Source: Spirochaetaceae bacterium (lineage in GTDB: Bacteria > Spirochaetota > Spirochaetia > SZUA-6 > Bin103). Taken from it: a stretch of 23,202 bases of DNA. Below the pieces are notes generated by a model. That model was not told the DNA's origin. It ran no database searches and saw only the letters and a list, made by a program, of their open reading frames with translations. The position numbers and the translations under genes were made by a program. The stretch is taken from contig JAPPKD010000047.1 of NCBI GenBank assembly GCA_028820215.1, positions 1 to 23,202 on the forward strand. Reading direction: 5' to 3'. Below, piece by piece: positions 6,288 through 13,853 of this stretch (positions within the stretch are counted from its first letter, which is position 1; every line of letters starts with the position of its first letter).

Positions 6288-8645
6288 TCAGAGCAGGAAC
6301 GCGAACAGGCGGGCGCGCTCGACCGTGAAGCGCAGCCGCACCGCCTGGCCGCGGAGCTCGCTCAGGTCGGCGACCTCCGCGTCGGCCTGGTCGCCTGAGA
6401 ATGCCGCCGGTCCACGCAGGGTGCGCCCCGCCGTGTCGGTGACCTCGCACAGAACCGACCCGTCCGGCTCGGTCTGTGCGTTGAGCTGCAGGTGATCCTG
6501 CTCGACCCGGATCGGCGCGGTCAGGAGGCTGCCGCGCACGTCCTCGGGCTCGGCGAACGCCATCCGGTAGGGGCGCAGCCGCGCCAGTGCCGGCAGGTAG
6601 GCGGTCGCTTTGCCGTCGGCGAAGTGGCCCTCCCAGGTGGAGAAATAGGGCGCGCGGCGCTGGTTCCACGCTTTCTCCCGCACGTCTTCAAGCGAGGGGT
6701 GGCGCGCCATGATGCCGTAGCCGTTATGGCGGGTGTTGATGCCGGTGTAGTAGTACCACCACCAGCCGTCGAACTCGAAGTAGCAGTAGCGCTCGCGCAC
6801 CATGCCGGCGTCGAAGCTGCCGCCCTCGCCGAGCGCCACCAGGCTGCGGCGTCGGTCGCGGAAGCGGTGGAAGGTGATGAAATCGCGGGTCCAGATCAGC
6901 TCGGGCGCCTGCGTCTGGTCGATGCCCCAGTGCAGCAGCGTGCTGCCAAGGTAGAGGTTGCGCGGGCGGAAGCTGTGGTTGATCTTGGAGTTGGTCATGT
7001 CGATGACCGGCCGCCCGTCCAGGTCGCCGTGGCCGGCGAACCGCTGCAGGAAGCCCATCGAGTAGAACTCGGTGCCGATCGGGTCGAAGGCGTCGGGCCC
7101 GATCACGAAGCGGCGCCGGTAGGTCACCCCGTCGTCCGTCCACAGCACCGCCAGGCAGCGCAGCGACATCGGCTGGTTGTCCCAGTCGGCGTCGTGCGGC
7201 GGGTAGGACGGCGAGGCGGGCCGGAAGTAGAACAGCAGCCGGCGGATGCCGCCGCCGTCGACGACCTCGACGCTTGCTCGGATGGTCTCCGTCGTGTGCC
7301 TGAGGTCCATGCCCTGACCGCTGTAGAGCAGCGGCTCCCCGGTCAGCACCAGGTACTCGTCACCGCGCCGCCAGAACGGCCAGTACTCGCCCCGCTGGGG
7401 GTCGAAGCCACGGGCGCGCGCCGCCGCAAGCCCCGGCGCCTCGAACGGAAACGGCCCCTTGAGGCCGGAGATGAACACGCCGGCCAGGTCCACGGGGCCG
7501 TCACGCTCGGCGTCGTAGAAGCGGAAGGTGGCCTTGGCCAGGTCGGCCGCCCGGTGTCCCTCCTCGGTGGTCGGGTCGCCGGTCTCGTCGCGCAGGATGT
7601 TGTTGTCGGTGCTGCCGGCATACTCGCACCGGCCCAGGCTCGGCTTCTCCCAGCGCACCCCGTCGGCACTGACCGCGAGCATCCGCAGGTGCTTGCGCGA
7701 CGCCCCCGTGGGAGCGTCCTCCCAGGTCTCCAGGGCGTTGCGGTAGACGCACTCGTAGCGCTCCCGCTGGGCGCTCCAGTCGATCGACTCGATGTACAGG
7801 CCGCGGTTCTCTTGCGGCTCGGTGCTGGCGATCATCGGGCCGGGGGCGTTGTCGAGCGCCGCCGGCAGAAAGCGCATCCCCTCCACCGCCTCGAAGCTGT
7901 AGTCGTCGACCAGCACCTCCGGGACGCCGCCGAGCGCGAGCGTCGCGGGCCGGGGCTTCTCGGCCGGCCGCTGCACCCAGAACTTGCGCACGCTGTAGGC
8001 GCCGATCGGGCGGCCGTCCTGCAGCATGCGCGTCCGCACCCAGTACTCGCCGTCGCCCCAGCCGTCGATGGGGAAGCGGTGCTCGCGCGGCCGGTCATCG
8101 AGCGTGAAGCGCCACGGGCCGGCCAGCGGCTCGCTTCCCTCCCGGCGGGTGACGTCGACCGCCACCCGCGCCTGCGAGACCCGGTGGCGGCGGATCGAGA
8201 GCCAGATCGCAGCCTCCGGCTCATCGAAGTACAGCGACTGGCGCGGCGCGCAACTGATGCACTGCGTGGAGGCGTCGCACGCCATCACGTTCTTGTGGTT
8301 GCGCGGAAAGTAGTCGTGCGGGTCGACGGCCAGCGTGTCCTCCGCCACCGTCTCCCCGCCGTCGGTCAGCACCACCCGGAAGCGGTACTCGCCCATGACC
8401 CAGAGCTTCGGCCGCGCCACGCCGAGCGGCGGGTCGTAGCGGCCGTCGTCGATCATCGGGTAGCGGAAGGTCGCCTGCACCGCGCCGCGCTCGGCGCGCA
8501 CCGCGATCGCCTGCGCCCGCTGCCGGTAGCCGCACGGCTGGCGCGCGTGCAGCGTGGCGTGCAGCCCCGGCGCCGCCCGTGCCGTCGCACCGTCCACCGC
8601 GAGCGTGAAGGTGACCAGCGTGTGCGAGTCGTGGGCGAGCGTCAT
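6288..8645 (-). CDS. Large Asp-box propeller protein with N-terminal sandwich domain(s), 785 aa
   Basis: The largest member of the propeller family here. Residues 1 to about 225 look like one or two all-beta domains absent from the other members (YRFRVVLTDGGETVAEDTL; GEYWVRTRMLQDGRPIGAYS). The propeller begins near 240 with VPEVLVDDYSFEAVEGM, the counterpart of the pseudogene's LLFFELAEIEEM. SADGVRWEKPSL (326-337) and TDDGVTY (503-509) are Asp boxes; DAFDPIGTEFYSM (518-530) is the shared central motif. A tryptophan/tyrosine-rich stretch, FDGWWWYYYTGIN (625-637), may form an aromatic sugar platform. The C-terminal sandwich (about 700-785) ends AVRLRFTVERARLFAF. There is no signal peptide. The ATG overlaps the stop of the FAD oxidoreductase gene by 4 bases (ATGA), a strong sign of coupled translation. 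A longer open frame running to 10226 upstream is only a read-through shadow. Function is unknown; glycoside-active by resemblance. Confidence 0.8.
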   Translation of the reverse strand: MTLAHDSHTLVTFTLAVDGATARAAPGLHATLHARQPCGYRQRAQAIAVRAERGAVQATFRYPMIDDGRYDPPLGVARPKLWVMGEYRFRVVLTDGGETVAEDTLAVDPHDYFPRNHKNVMACDASTQCISCAPRQSLYFDEPEAAIWLSIRRHRVSQARVAVDVTRREGSEPLAGPWRFTLDDRPREHRFPIDGWGDGEYWVRTRMLQDGRPIGAYSVRKFWVQRPAEKPRPATLALGGVPEVLVDDYSFEAVEGMRFLPAALDNAPGPMIASTEPQENRGLYIESIDWSAQRERYECVYRNALETWEDAPTGASRKHLRMLAVSADGVRWEKPSLGRCEYAGSTDNNILRDETGDPTTEEGHRAADLAKATFRFYDAERDGPVDLAGVFISGLKGPFPFEAPGLAAARARGFDPQRGEYWPFWRRGDEYLVLTGEPLLYSGQGMDLRHTTETIRASVEVVDGGGIRRLLFYFRPASPSYPPHDADWDNQPMSLRCLAVLWTDDGVTYRRRFVIGPDAFDPIGTEFYSMGFLQRFAGHGDLDGRPVIDMTNSKINHSFRPRNLYLGSTLLHWGIDQTQAPELIWTRDFITFHRFRDRRRSLVALGEGGSFDAGMVRERYCYFEFDGWWWYYYTGINTRHNGYGIMARHPSLEDVREKAWNQRRAPYFSTWEGHFADGKATAYLPALARLRPYRMAFAEPEDVRGSLLTAPIRVEQDHLQLNAQTEPDGSVLCEVTDTAGRTLRGPAAFSGDQADAEVADLSELRGQAVRLRFTVERARLFAFLL

Positions 8646-10156
8646 GCCGGCCCGTCCAGGCCCAGCGCGCGCAGCCGCGCGGCATCCCCCAGGTGGAAGC
8701 CGCGGCTGATCAGCTCGCGCTGCAGCTCCTTCACGTCCAGCGCGCGCGGCGGCACGCCGGCCCGTACCGCCATGGCCGCCGCCAGGCCGCACACCTCGCC
8801 GAGTTGCAGCAGCGCCGGCCGGGCGCGCACGCTGCCGGGATCGTGGCCGCGGCGCAGGTAGCCGGAGGCGCGGCCGGTCGCCATCAGCCCGTCCAGCCCG
8901 CGCGGGATCATCGTCCGGTACGGCGTGTCGAATCCCTCGGACGCCGCACCCCATTTGGGCTGGGCGGAGTGCGTGTTGACGAACACGACGTCGTCGAAGC
9001 GGCGGCCCTCGTACACGTCGTACGGGGTGATCGTGTACTCGGCGTCGATGTGCGGCCCGCCGCGCGATCCGAAGTAGGGCGCGGTGATCAGCAGGTACGC
9101 CTGCTCGAAGCCGGGCACGTTCGCGCGGTAGAACTGCACGGTCTCGAACACGTGCTGGCGGATCTCCGTCTCCAGGCGGGCGTGCTGCCACATGTCGTCG
9201 CGGCGGATCGCCCCGCCCAGGTTGATGCGGCTGCCGGCCAGGCCGCCGTCGAACGGTCCCTTCCAGAGGTTCGGGGTGGTCAGGTGGACATGATCGTCCA
9301 CGCTCTTGTACAGGCGGAAGGAGCCGTCCTGCCATGCGCGGCGGAGCAGCGGCACCATCGGCGGCTCGAACTTCTGCGTGCTGATCGGAAACTGCCGCAT
9401 CTCCTCGAGCCACCGTTCGTCTTCCTCCGAGAGGGTCGCCGCTCCCTCCGCGAAGGAACGGAAGCGCGCGAAGTCGACGCCGCCGGCCACGAAGTAGATG
9501 GCCGTGTCGTTCCAGGGAACGTAGGCCGGGTCGAGCCGGTTCTTGCCGATCACGGGCCAGTTCGGGTCCGGGGCCTGGTCGGTCACCACCGGCACGCCGG
9601 CGCGGCGGCACACGTCCGCGTCGGCCGAGGCATCGATGACGACCGTCGCCCGCAGCGCCACACGGCCGCTCTTGCCCTCGACGAACAGGCCGCTCACCGC
9701 GCCGTCCTCCACGATCGGGTCGGCCGCCCAGACCGGAAGCAGCAGGTCGACACCGGCTTCCCTGGCCCACTTCGTGCCCAAGTACGGGATGATGTTGGTT
9801 TCGTCGGCATAGCGGTGCGCGGCCGGCAGCTTCAGCCGGCCCATGGCCTCCACCAGCTCCCGCGGGATGCCGGCGATGCCGCCGGGCAGCGTGACCTCCG
9901 CCTCCCCCGCGACGCTGCCGCCGACGATCATGGCCGGCCCCAGGTTGCCGCCGACCATGCCGAACCGGTCCAGCAGCACCGTGCGTGCGCCCGCGCGGCC
10001 GGCGGCGATGGCGGCGATCAGCCCCGACAGACCGGCGCCGACCACGGCGACGTCGTAGGAGCCGGTGACCGGGGTCAGCCTGGCCGCCTCGGCCACCGTG
10101 GAAGGATCGGTCCGGAACGACTCCGCGGCCGGCGAAGGATGCAGCCTCTTTGACAC
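8642..10156 (-). CDS. FAD-dependent oxidoreductase (FAD_oxidored / succinate dehydrogenase-like fold)
   Basis: A 504-residue protein with a dinucleotide-binding N-terminus, YDVAVVGAGLSGLIAAIAAG (34-53), then LLDRFGMVGGNLG. DASADADVCRRAGVP resembles the second FAD-contacting strand, and PRGLDGLMATGRASGYLRRG with the EVCGLAAAMAVRAG helix is the C-terminal FAD motif of this family. Family members oxidise or reduce alcohol or C-C bonds using FAD; the substrate is unknown. GTG 10156 is preceded by GGGGGAG four bases upstream, a good ribosome site, so GTG is supported. TAGGCT (10180-10175) is a possible -10. The gene overlaps the 785-residue propeller gene by 4 bases. This pairing suggests that the two proteins act on the same substrate. 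Confidence 0.87.
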   Translation of the reverse strand: MSKRLHPSPAAESFRTDPSTVAEAARLTPVTGSYDVAVVGAGLSGLIAAIAAGRAGARTVLLDRFGMVGGNLGPAMIVGGSVAGEAEVTLPGGIAGIPRELVEAMGRLKLPAAHRYADETNIIPYLGTKWAREAGVDLLLPVWAADPIVEDGAVSGLFVEGKSGRVALRATVVIDASADADVCRRAGVPVVTDQAPDPNWPVIGKNRLDPAYVPWNDTAIYFVAGGVDFARFRSFAEGAATLSEEDERWLEEMRQFPISTQKFEPPMVPLLRRAWQDGSFRLYKSVDDHVHLTTPNLWKGPFDGGLAGSRINLGGAIRRDDMWQHARLETEIRQHVFETVQFYRANVPGFEQAYLLITAPYFGSRGGPHIDAEYTITPYDVYEGRRFDDVVFVNTHSAQPKWGAASEGFDTPYRTMIPRGLDGLMATGRASGYLRRGHDPGSVRARPALLQLGEVCGLAAAMAVRAGVPPRALDVKELQRELISRGFHLGDAARLRALGLDGPA

Positions 10157-10179
10157 GGTACTCCCCCGTTGAATAGCCT
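10150..10179 (+). promoter_or_regulatory. Sigma-70-like promoter of the ABC transporter operon
   Basis: TTGACA at 10150-10155 is a perfect -35 consensus. After 18 bases follows TAGCCT (10174-10179), which keeps the key T-A...T of a -10. The -35 overlaps the start codon of the divergent FAD oxidoreductase. The -10 overlaps the reverse-strand TAGGCT (10180-10175), so the two divergent transcripts may exclude each other. Transcription would start near 10186. No operator palindrome was recognised. Confidence 0.5.
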
Positions 10180-10191
10180 AACGCGTCTGCC

Positions 10192-11136
10192 GTGAGCACT
10201 ACCACGGACCTCCGGATGGAAGCCATGGCAGGCCGGCGGCGCGGCCTGCTTTACCATCTCAGGCGCGAGCCCGCGCTGTACCTGATGCTCGTCCCGGCGC
10301 TGGTCTACCTGGCGCTGTTCAAGTACCTGCCGATGTACGGCATCACCGTGGTGTTCCAGGATTTCCGCCTGGCGCGCGGCTACTTCGGCAGCCGCTGGGT
10401 CGGTTTCGATCACATCCTTCGCTTCCTGTCCGACCCGTTCACCCCGCGCATCATCCGCAACACGGTCATCCTCAGCTTCCTGCTGCTGATCACGTTTCCC
10501 GCGCCGATCGCGCTGGCGCTGCTGCTCAACGAGGTCGGCAGCGTCGGCTACAAGCGCACCATCCAGACCATCTCCTACCTGCCCCACTTCATCTCCGTGG
10601 TGGTCGTCGTCGGCCTGCTGAAGACCTACTTCGCCACCGACGGGCTGGTGAACGACGTGATCGCCCGCCTGGGGGTCGAGCCGCAGCGCTACTTCATCGA
10701 CCCGCAATGGTTCCGGCCCCTGTACGTGCTGTCGGACGTCTGGCAGTCGGTCGGCTGGGGATCGATCCTCTACCTGGCGGCGCTCAACAACGTCAATCCC
10801 GAGCTGTACGAGTCCGCCTACGTCGACGGCGCAAACCGCTGGCGCCGCATCTGGCACGTGACGCTGCCGGCCATGAGCCCGGTAATCGTCATCGTGCTCA
10901 TCTTCCGGATCGGCAACCTGATGGACGTCGGCTTCGAGAAGGTGTTCCTGATGTACACGGAGACCACCTACGAGGTCGCCGACGTCATCAAGACCTACAC
11001 CTATCGAAGGGGGATCATGGAGCAACAGTTCAGCTACGCCACGGCGGTCGGCCTGTTCGAGTCGGTGATCAACTTCTTCCTGATCATCGGCGCCAACTTC
11101 CTGTCCCGGCGCGTCACCGGGAACAGCCTGTGGTAG
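10192..11136 (+). CDS. Carbohydrate ABC transporter permease, LplB/YteP type
   Basis: A 314-residue inner-membrane protein (from GTG 10192). It has about six hydrophobic segments, starting with LYLMLVPALVYLALFKYLPM (29-48) whose KYLPMYG motif is a hallmark of LplB-type permeases. The EAA loop that contacts the ATPase is NPELYESAYVDGANRWRRIW (202-221). The protein ends VTGNSLW, close to the usual NSLW ending. It forms one half of the translocation channel for an oligosaccharide or sugar derivative. The start is uncertain: with the predicted promoter, GTG 10192 would leave only a few bases of leader, whereas ATG 10225 has GGAAG two bases upstream. No ATPase gene is in the window; a shared MsmX-like ATPase elsewhere is usual for this class (inference). 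Confidence 0.92.
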   Translation: MSTTTDLRMEAMAGRRRGLLYHLRREPALYLMLVPALVYLALFKYLPMYGITVVFQDFRLARGYFGSRWVGFDHILRFLSDPFTPRIIRNTVILSFLLLITFPAPIALALLLNEVGSVGYKRTIQTISYLPHFISVVVVVGLLKTYFATDGLVNDVIARLGVEPQRYFIDPQWFRPLYVLSDVWQSVGWGSILYLAALNNVNPELYESAYVDGANRWRRIWHVTLPAMSPVIVIVLIFRIGNLMDVGFEKVFLMYTETTYEVADVIKTYTYRRGIMEQQFSYATAVGLFESVINFFLIIGANFLSRRVTGNSLW

Positions 11137-11152
11137 CGCCGGGGGTGGTGTG

Positions 11153-12076
11153 ATGACCCGCGCCGCGTCGGCCGGACTGTACCGCTACGACCGCTCGGGC
11201 GGCGCATTGGCGTTCCGGGTCGCCAACACCGTGTTGCTCGGCGGCGTGGCGCTGGCGATGCTGTACCCGTTCATCTACGTCGTGTCGGTGTCGATCAGCG
11301 ACCTGTCGGCCGTCGCCACCCGCGAGGTACGGCTGCTGCCGATCGGCTTCGACCTGGACGCCTACCGGCGCATCTTCCGCAGCGACCTCCTCCTCGGCTC
11401 CTACTGGAACACCATCCACTACACGACCGTGGGCGTCGCCGTGTCGCTGACCCTGATCGCGCTCACCGCCTATCCGCTGTCGATCCGTACCTTCTACGGC
11501 CGCCGCGTGGTCACGCTGCTGTTCGTGGTCACGATGTTCTTCTCCGGCGGCTTCATCCCGCTGTTCCTGATCGTGCGCGGCCTGGGGTTCATGGACACGG
11601 TGTGGGCGCTGGCGGTGCCGGGAGCGATCGGCGTGTTCCACCTGATCATCGCCCGCACCCAGTTCGAGCAGATCCCGGACTCGCTGCGCGAGTCGGCGAA
11701 GATGGACGGCGCCGGCCACTTCCGCATCCTGGGCGTGCTGTACCTGCCGCTGTCGCTGCCGATGTTCGCGACGCTGTTCCTGTTCATCTCCGTCGGTCAC
11801 TGGAACAGCTTCTTCGCGCCGCTGATGTACATGCGCGAGCTGACCCGGCAGCCGCTGCAGGTGATCCTGCGAGAGATCCTGGTCCGCAACAAGCTCACCG
11901 GCATCCTCGGCGAGTTCCAGAGCTTCGAGTGGCGGCAGGAGGAGTACGTGCCCGGCATGCAGCAGGCGCTGCGCGCCGGCGCCATCATCGTCAGCACCGG
12001 ACCGATCCTGCTGGTGTATCCGTTCATTCAACGGTACTTTGTCAAGGGTGCGCTGCTCGGCTCCCTGAAGGAGTAG
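11153..12076 (+). CDS. Carbohydrate ABC transporter permease, LplC/YtcP type
   Basis: The second channel subunit, 307 residues, beginning 16 bases after the first permease. Hydrophobic segments run from about 23 onward. The family motif NTIHYTTVGVAVSLTLIAL (86-104) and MFFSGGFIPLFLIV (128-141) are present, with the EAA loop QIPDSLRESAKMDGAGHFRI (173-192). The C-terminus QRYFVKGALLGSLKE is the classic ending of this family. ATG 11153 has GGGGGTGG at a suitable distance; a GTG directly in front (11150) would add one residue. The subunit pairs with the upstream permease and the binding protein downstream. Confidence 0.92.
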   Translation: MTRAASAGLYRYDRSGGALAFRVANTVLLGGVALAMLYPFIYVVSVSISDLSAVATREVRLLPIGFDLDAYRRIFRSDLLLGSYWNTIHYTTVGVAVSLTLIALTAYPLSIRTFYGRRVVTLLFVVTMFFSGGFIPLFLIVRGLGFMDTVWALAVPGAIGVFHLIIARTQFEQIPDSLRESAKMDGAGHFRILGVLYLPLSLPMFATLFLFISVGHWNSFFAPLMYMRELTRQPLQVILREILVRNKLTGILGEFQSFEWRQEEYVPGMQQALRAGAIIVSTGPILLVYPFIQRYFVKGALLGSLKE

Positions 12077-12091
12077 GATCAGCGCATGCAA

Positions 12092-12106
12092 CCCCGAGTT
12101 TCGGGG
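12092..12106 (+). promoter_or_regulatory. Intercistronic hairpin before the solute-binding protein gene
   Basis: CCCCGA, a GTT loop and TCGGGG form a perfect 6-bp stem in the 55-base gap between the second permease and the binding protein gene. No T-run follows. Hairpins here often stabilise the binding-protein message or mark a processing site, giving extra binding protein over permease. A strong ribosome site (AAAGGAG) follows about 15 bases later. Confidence 0.5.
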
Positions 12107-12131
12107 AATCATCAACGAAAGGAGTAGAGAG

Positions 12132-13751
12132 ATGAAACGACTCCTCATCGCCCTAATGAGCGTTGCGCTGCTGGCCTCGCTCGGCACCGTCGCCTGGTCG
12201 GAAGGCAGCGCGGAGCAGGCGGCCGCCCCGGCAGCCGACGAGGTGGTTACCGTCACGCTGCTGCAGCGCCAGGACCCGCTCGGGGTCGGCGACTTCCGCA
12301 CGCGCGGCCTGTACCAGGTCATCCTGGACCGGTTCAACCTGGACATCGATGCCCGGTTGATGGCGAACGAGCCGTTCCGCGAGCAGTTCAAGCTGATCAT
12401 CGCGGCCGGCGACATGCCGGACATGCTGGCCGGCGTGAGCCGCACCACCATCGACGAGCTCAACCAGTGGGGCACCGACGGGCTGCTCTACCCGGTCGAC
12501 ACGCTCATGCACGTGGCGCCCGAGCTGCAGCGCTTCTATGCGCAGTACCCGGACGCCGTGGACTACAACACCGCGCCGGACGGGCACATGTACAACATCC
12601 CCGGCGGCTACGACACGCCGATCTTCTACCACGGCACGGCGGTGCGGAAGGACCTGCTGGATTCGGTCGGCTTCGACCTGGACGGCGTCAAGGACTTCGA
12701 CGACTACATCGACATGTACCGCGCGCTGATGGAAGCCAACGACGGCAAGCCGGTGATGAGCACGCGCTCGGGCGTCGGCGGCCTGATGGCGCTGCCGATG
12801 AAGGCGGTCGGCCTGGACGGCCCGTCGACGATCTCCTTCGACGACGACGCCGACCGGTTCTTCTTCCCGTACACCTCGGACGCCGCCCGCTTCGCGGTCG
12901 CGTGGGTCCGCCAGCTCTACGAGGAAGGCATCCTGCACCCGGACGCGCTGATCCACGGTGAGGACGACTGGGAGCCGGACATGGGCGAGCTGGTCTACCC
13001 CGCCCTGTTCCACGATTGCGTGTTCTGCTTCACCTACAACAACGAGGAGCGCTACAAGCGCGAGCATCCGGAGTCCACGTCGAACTTCGTCGCGGTGAAG
13101 CCGCCGGAGTACGAGGGCGCGCTGCAGCCGTGGCGCAACCGCCGCGTCGGCACCGGCCTGGAGATCATCCTCAACTCCGAACTGCCGGAGTGGAAGGCGG
13201 AGCGCATCATGGGCATGCTCGACTGGTTCCGCGGCGAGGAAGGTCACGCCGTATCCATACTGGGGATCGAAGGCGAGGACTGGGTGCTGCTCGACGGCCT
13301 GCCGCGGCAGCTCTACGCGCGGGCCGGCAACGAGTACGTCTTTCCCGAGGAGTGGCAGTCCAAGGTCAAGAGCGCCGAGGAGTTCGAGGCGTGGCAGGAG
13401 AACTGGGGCTACATCAAGTTCGCCGGCGACGTCGCGCAGAAGGCGTGGCAGCTCGGCGGCCAGCACCTGAAGAACGCGGACACCAACAAGTTCGTGAACG
13501 ACTACGTGCCCAAATACTCGCAGGTGTATGCCAAGGCGCCGTCCCCGCGGATCACCTTCAACGAGGACGAGGCGGAGGAGATCCCTTCGCTCCGCAACGC
13601 GCTCAACACCGCCGCCTACGAATGGGTGGCGAAGGCGATCGTCGGCCAGGTCGACATGGCCGAGTGGGACGACTTCCAGGGCCAGCTTCGGGCGCTGGGC
13701 CTGGAGCGCTACGAGGAGATCTACAACGCCGCGTACGCGCGCACCAAGTAG
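12132..13751 (+). CDS. Extracellular solute-binding protein of the carbohydrate ABC importer (LplA type)
   Basis: A 539-residue secreted protein of the long (500+ aa) binding-protein class that goes with LplB/LplC permeases. The signal peptide is MKRLLIALMSVALLASLGTV, followed by AWSEGSAEQ. There is no lipobox cysteine, so a periplasmic soluble form is likely; the leader style recalls spirochaete proteins. Mature-domain features include the N-terminal lobe strand VTVTLLQRQD, FKLIIAAGDMPDMLAG (86-101, the usual "sGd.PDi" motif), YNIPGGYD and RKDLLDSVGFDLDG. AAAGGAG upstream of ATG 12132 gives a strong ribosome site. The gene is last in the transporter set and is followed by a strong terminator. 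The ligand is unknown; the acidic and aromatic surface is consistent with a sugar. Confidence 0.92.
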   Translation: MKRLLIALMSVALLASLGTVAWSEGSAEQAAAPAADEVVTVTLLQRQDPLGVGDFRTRGLYQVILDRFNLDIDARLMANEPFREQFKLIIAAGDMPDMLAGVSRTTIDELNQWGTDGLLYPVDTLMHVAPELQRFYAQYPDAVDYNTAPDGHMYNIPGGYDTPIFYHGTAVRKDLLDSVGFDLDGVKDFDDYIDMYRALMEANDGKPVMSTRSGVGGLMALPMKAVGLDGPSTISFDDDADRFFFPYTSDAARFAVAWVRQLYEEGILHPDALIHGEDDWEPDMGELVYPALFHDCVFCFTYNNEERYKREHPESTSNFVAVKPPEYEGALQPWRNRRVGTGLEIILNSELPEWKAERIMGMLDWFRGEEGHAVSILGIEGEDWVLLDGLPRQLYARAGNEYVFPEEWQSKVKSAEEFEAWQENWGYIKFAGDVAQKAWQLGGQHLKNADTNKFVNDYVPKYSQVYAKAPSPRITFNEDEAEEIPSLRNALNTAAYEWVAKAIVGQVDMAEWDDFQGQLRALGLERYEEIYNAAYARTK

Positions 13752-13793
13752 CGCGCACTTCGCGCCGGAGCCGGCGAAACAGCCGGAATACAA

Positions 13794-13819
13794 GGCGGCC
13801 CGCCGAGGGCCGCCCTTTT
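13794..13819 (+). terminator. Rho-independent terminator after the solute-binding protein gene
   Basis: GGCGGCCC (13794-13801), loop GCCGA and GGGCCGCC (13807-13814) form a perfect 8-bp GC stem followed by CTTTT. It lies 42 bases after the binding-protein stop and 34 bases before the next gene. It probably gives partial termination, lowering expression of the following propeller and lipoprotein genes. Confidence 0.85.
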
Positions 13820-13853
13820 CGTTCGCACAGGGCGAAGACCAGGGAGGCACGCG

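Noticed and set aside
6492..8861. 789-codon open frame on the plus strand
   Set aside because: It is antisense to the propeller gene, has no family motifs, is rich in Arg/His/Val, and is a common artefact of GC-rich DNA.
8693..10153. 486-codon open frame on the plus strand
   Set aside because: Antisense shadow of the FAD oxidoreductase, which has clear FAD motifs.
8646..10226. Upstream extension of the 785-residue propeller protein to 1312 residues
   Set aside because: This part is out of frame with, and inside, the FAD oxidoreductase gene; its composition is Arg/Gly-rich shadow and the ATGA overlap gives a better start.
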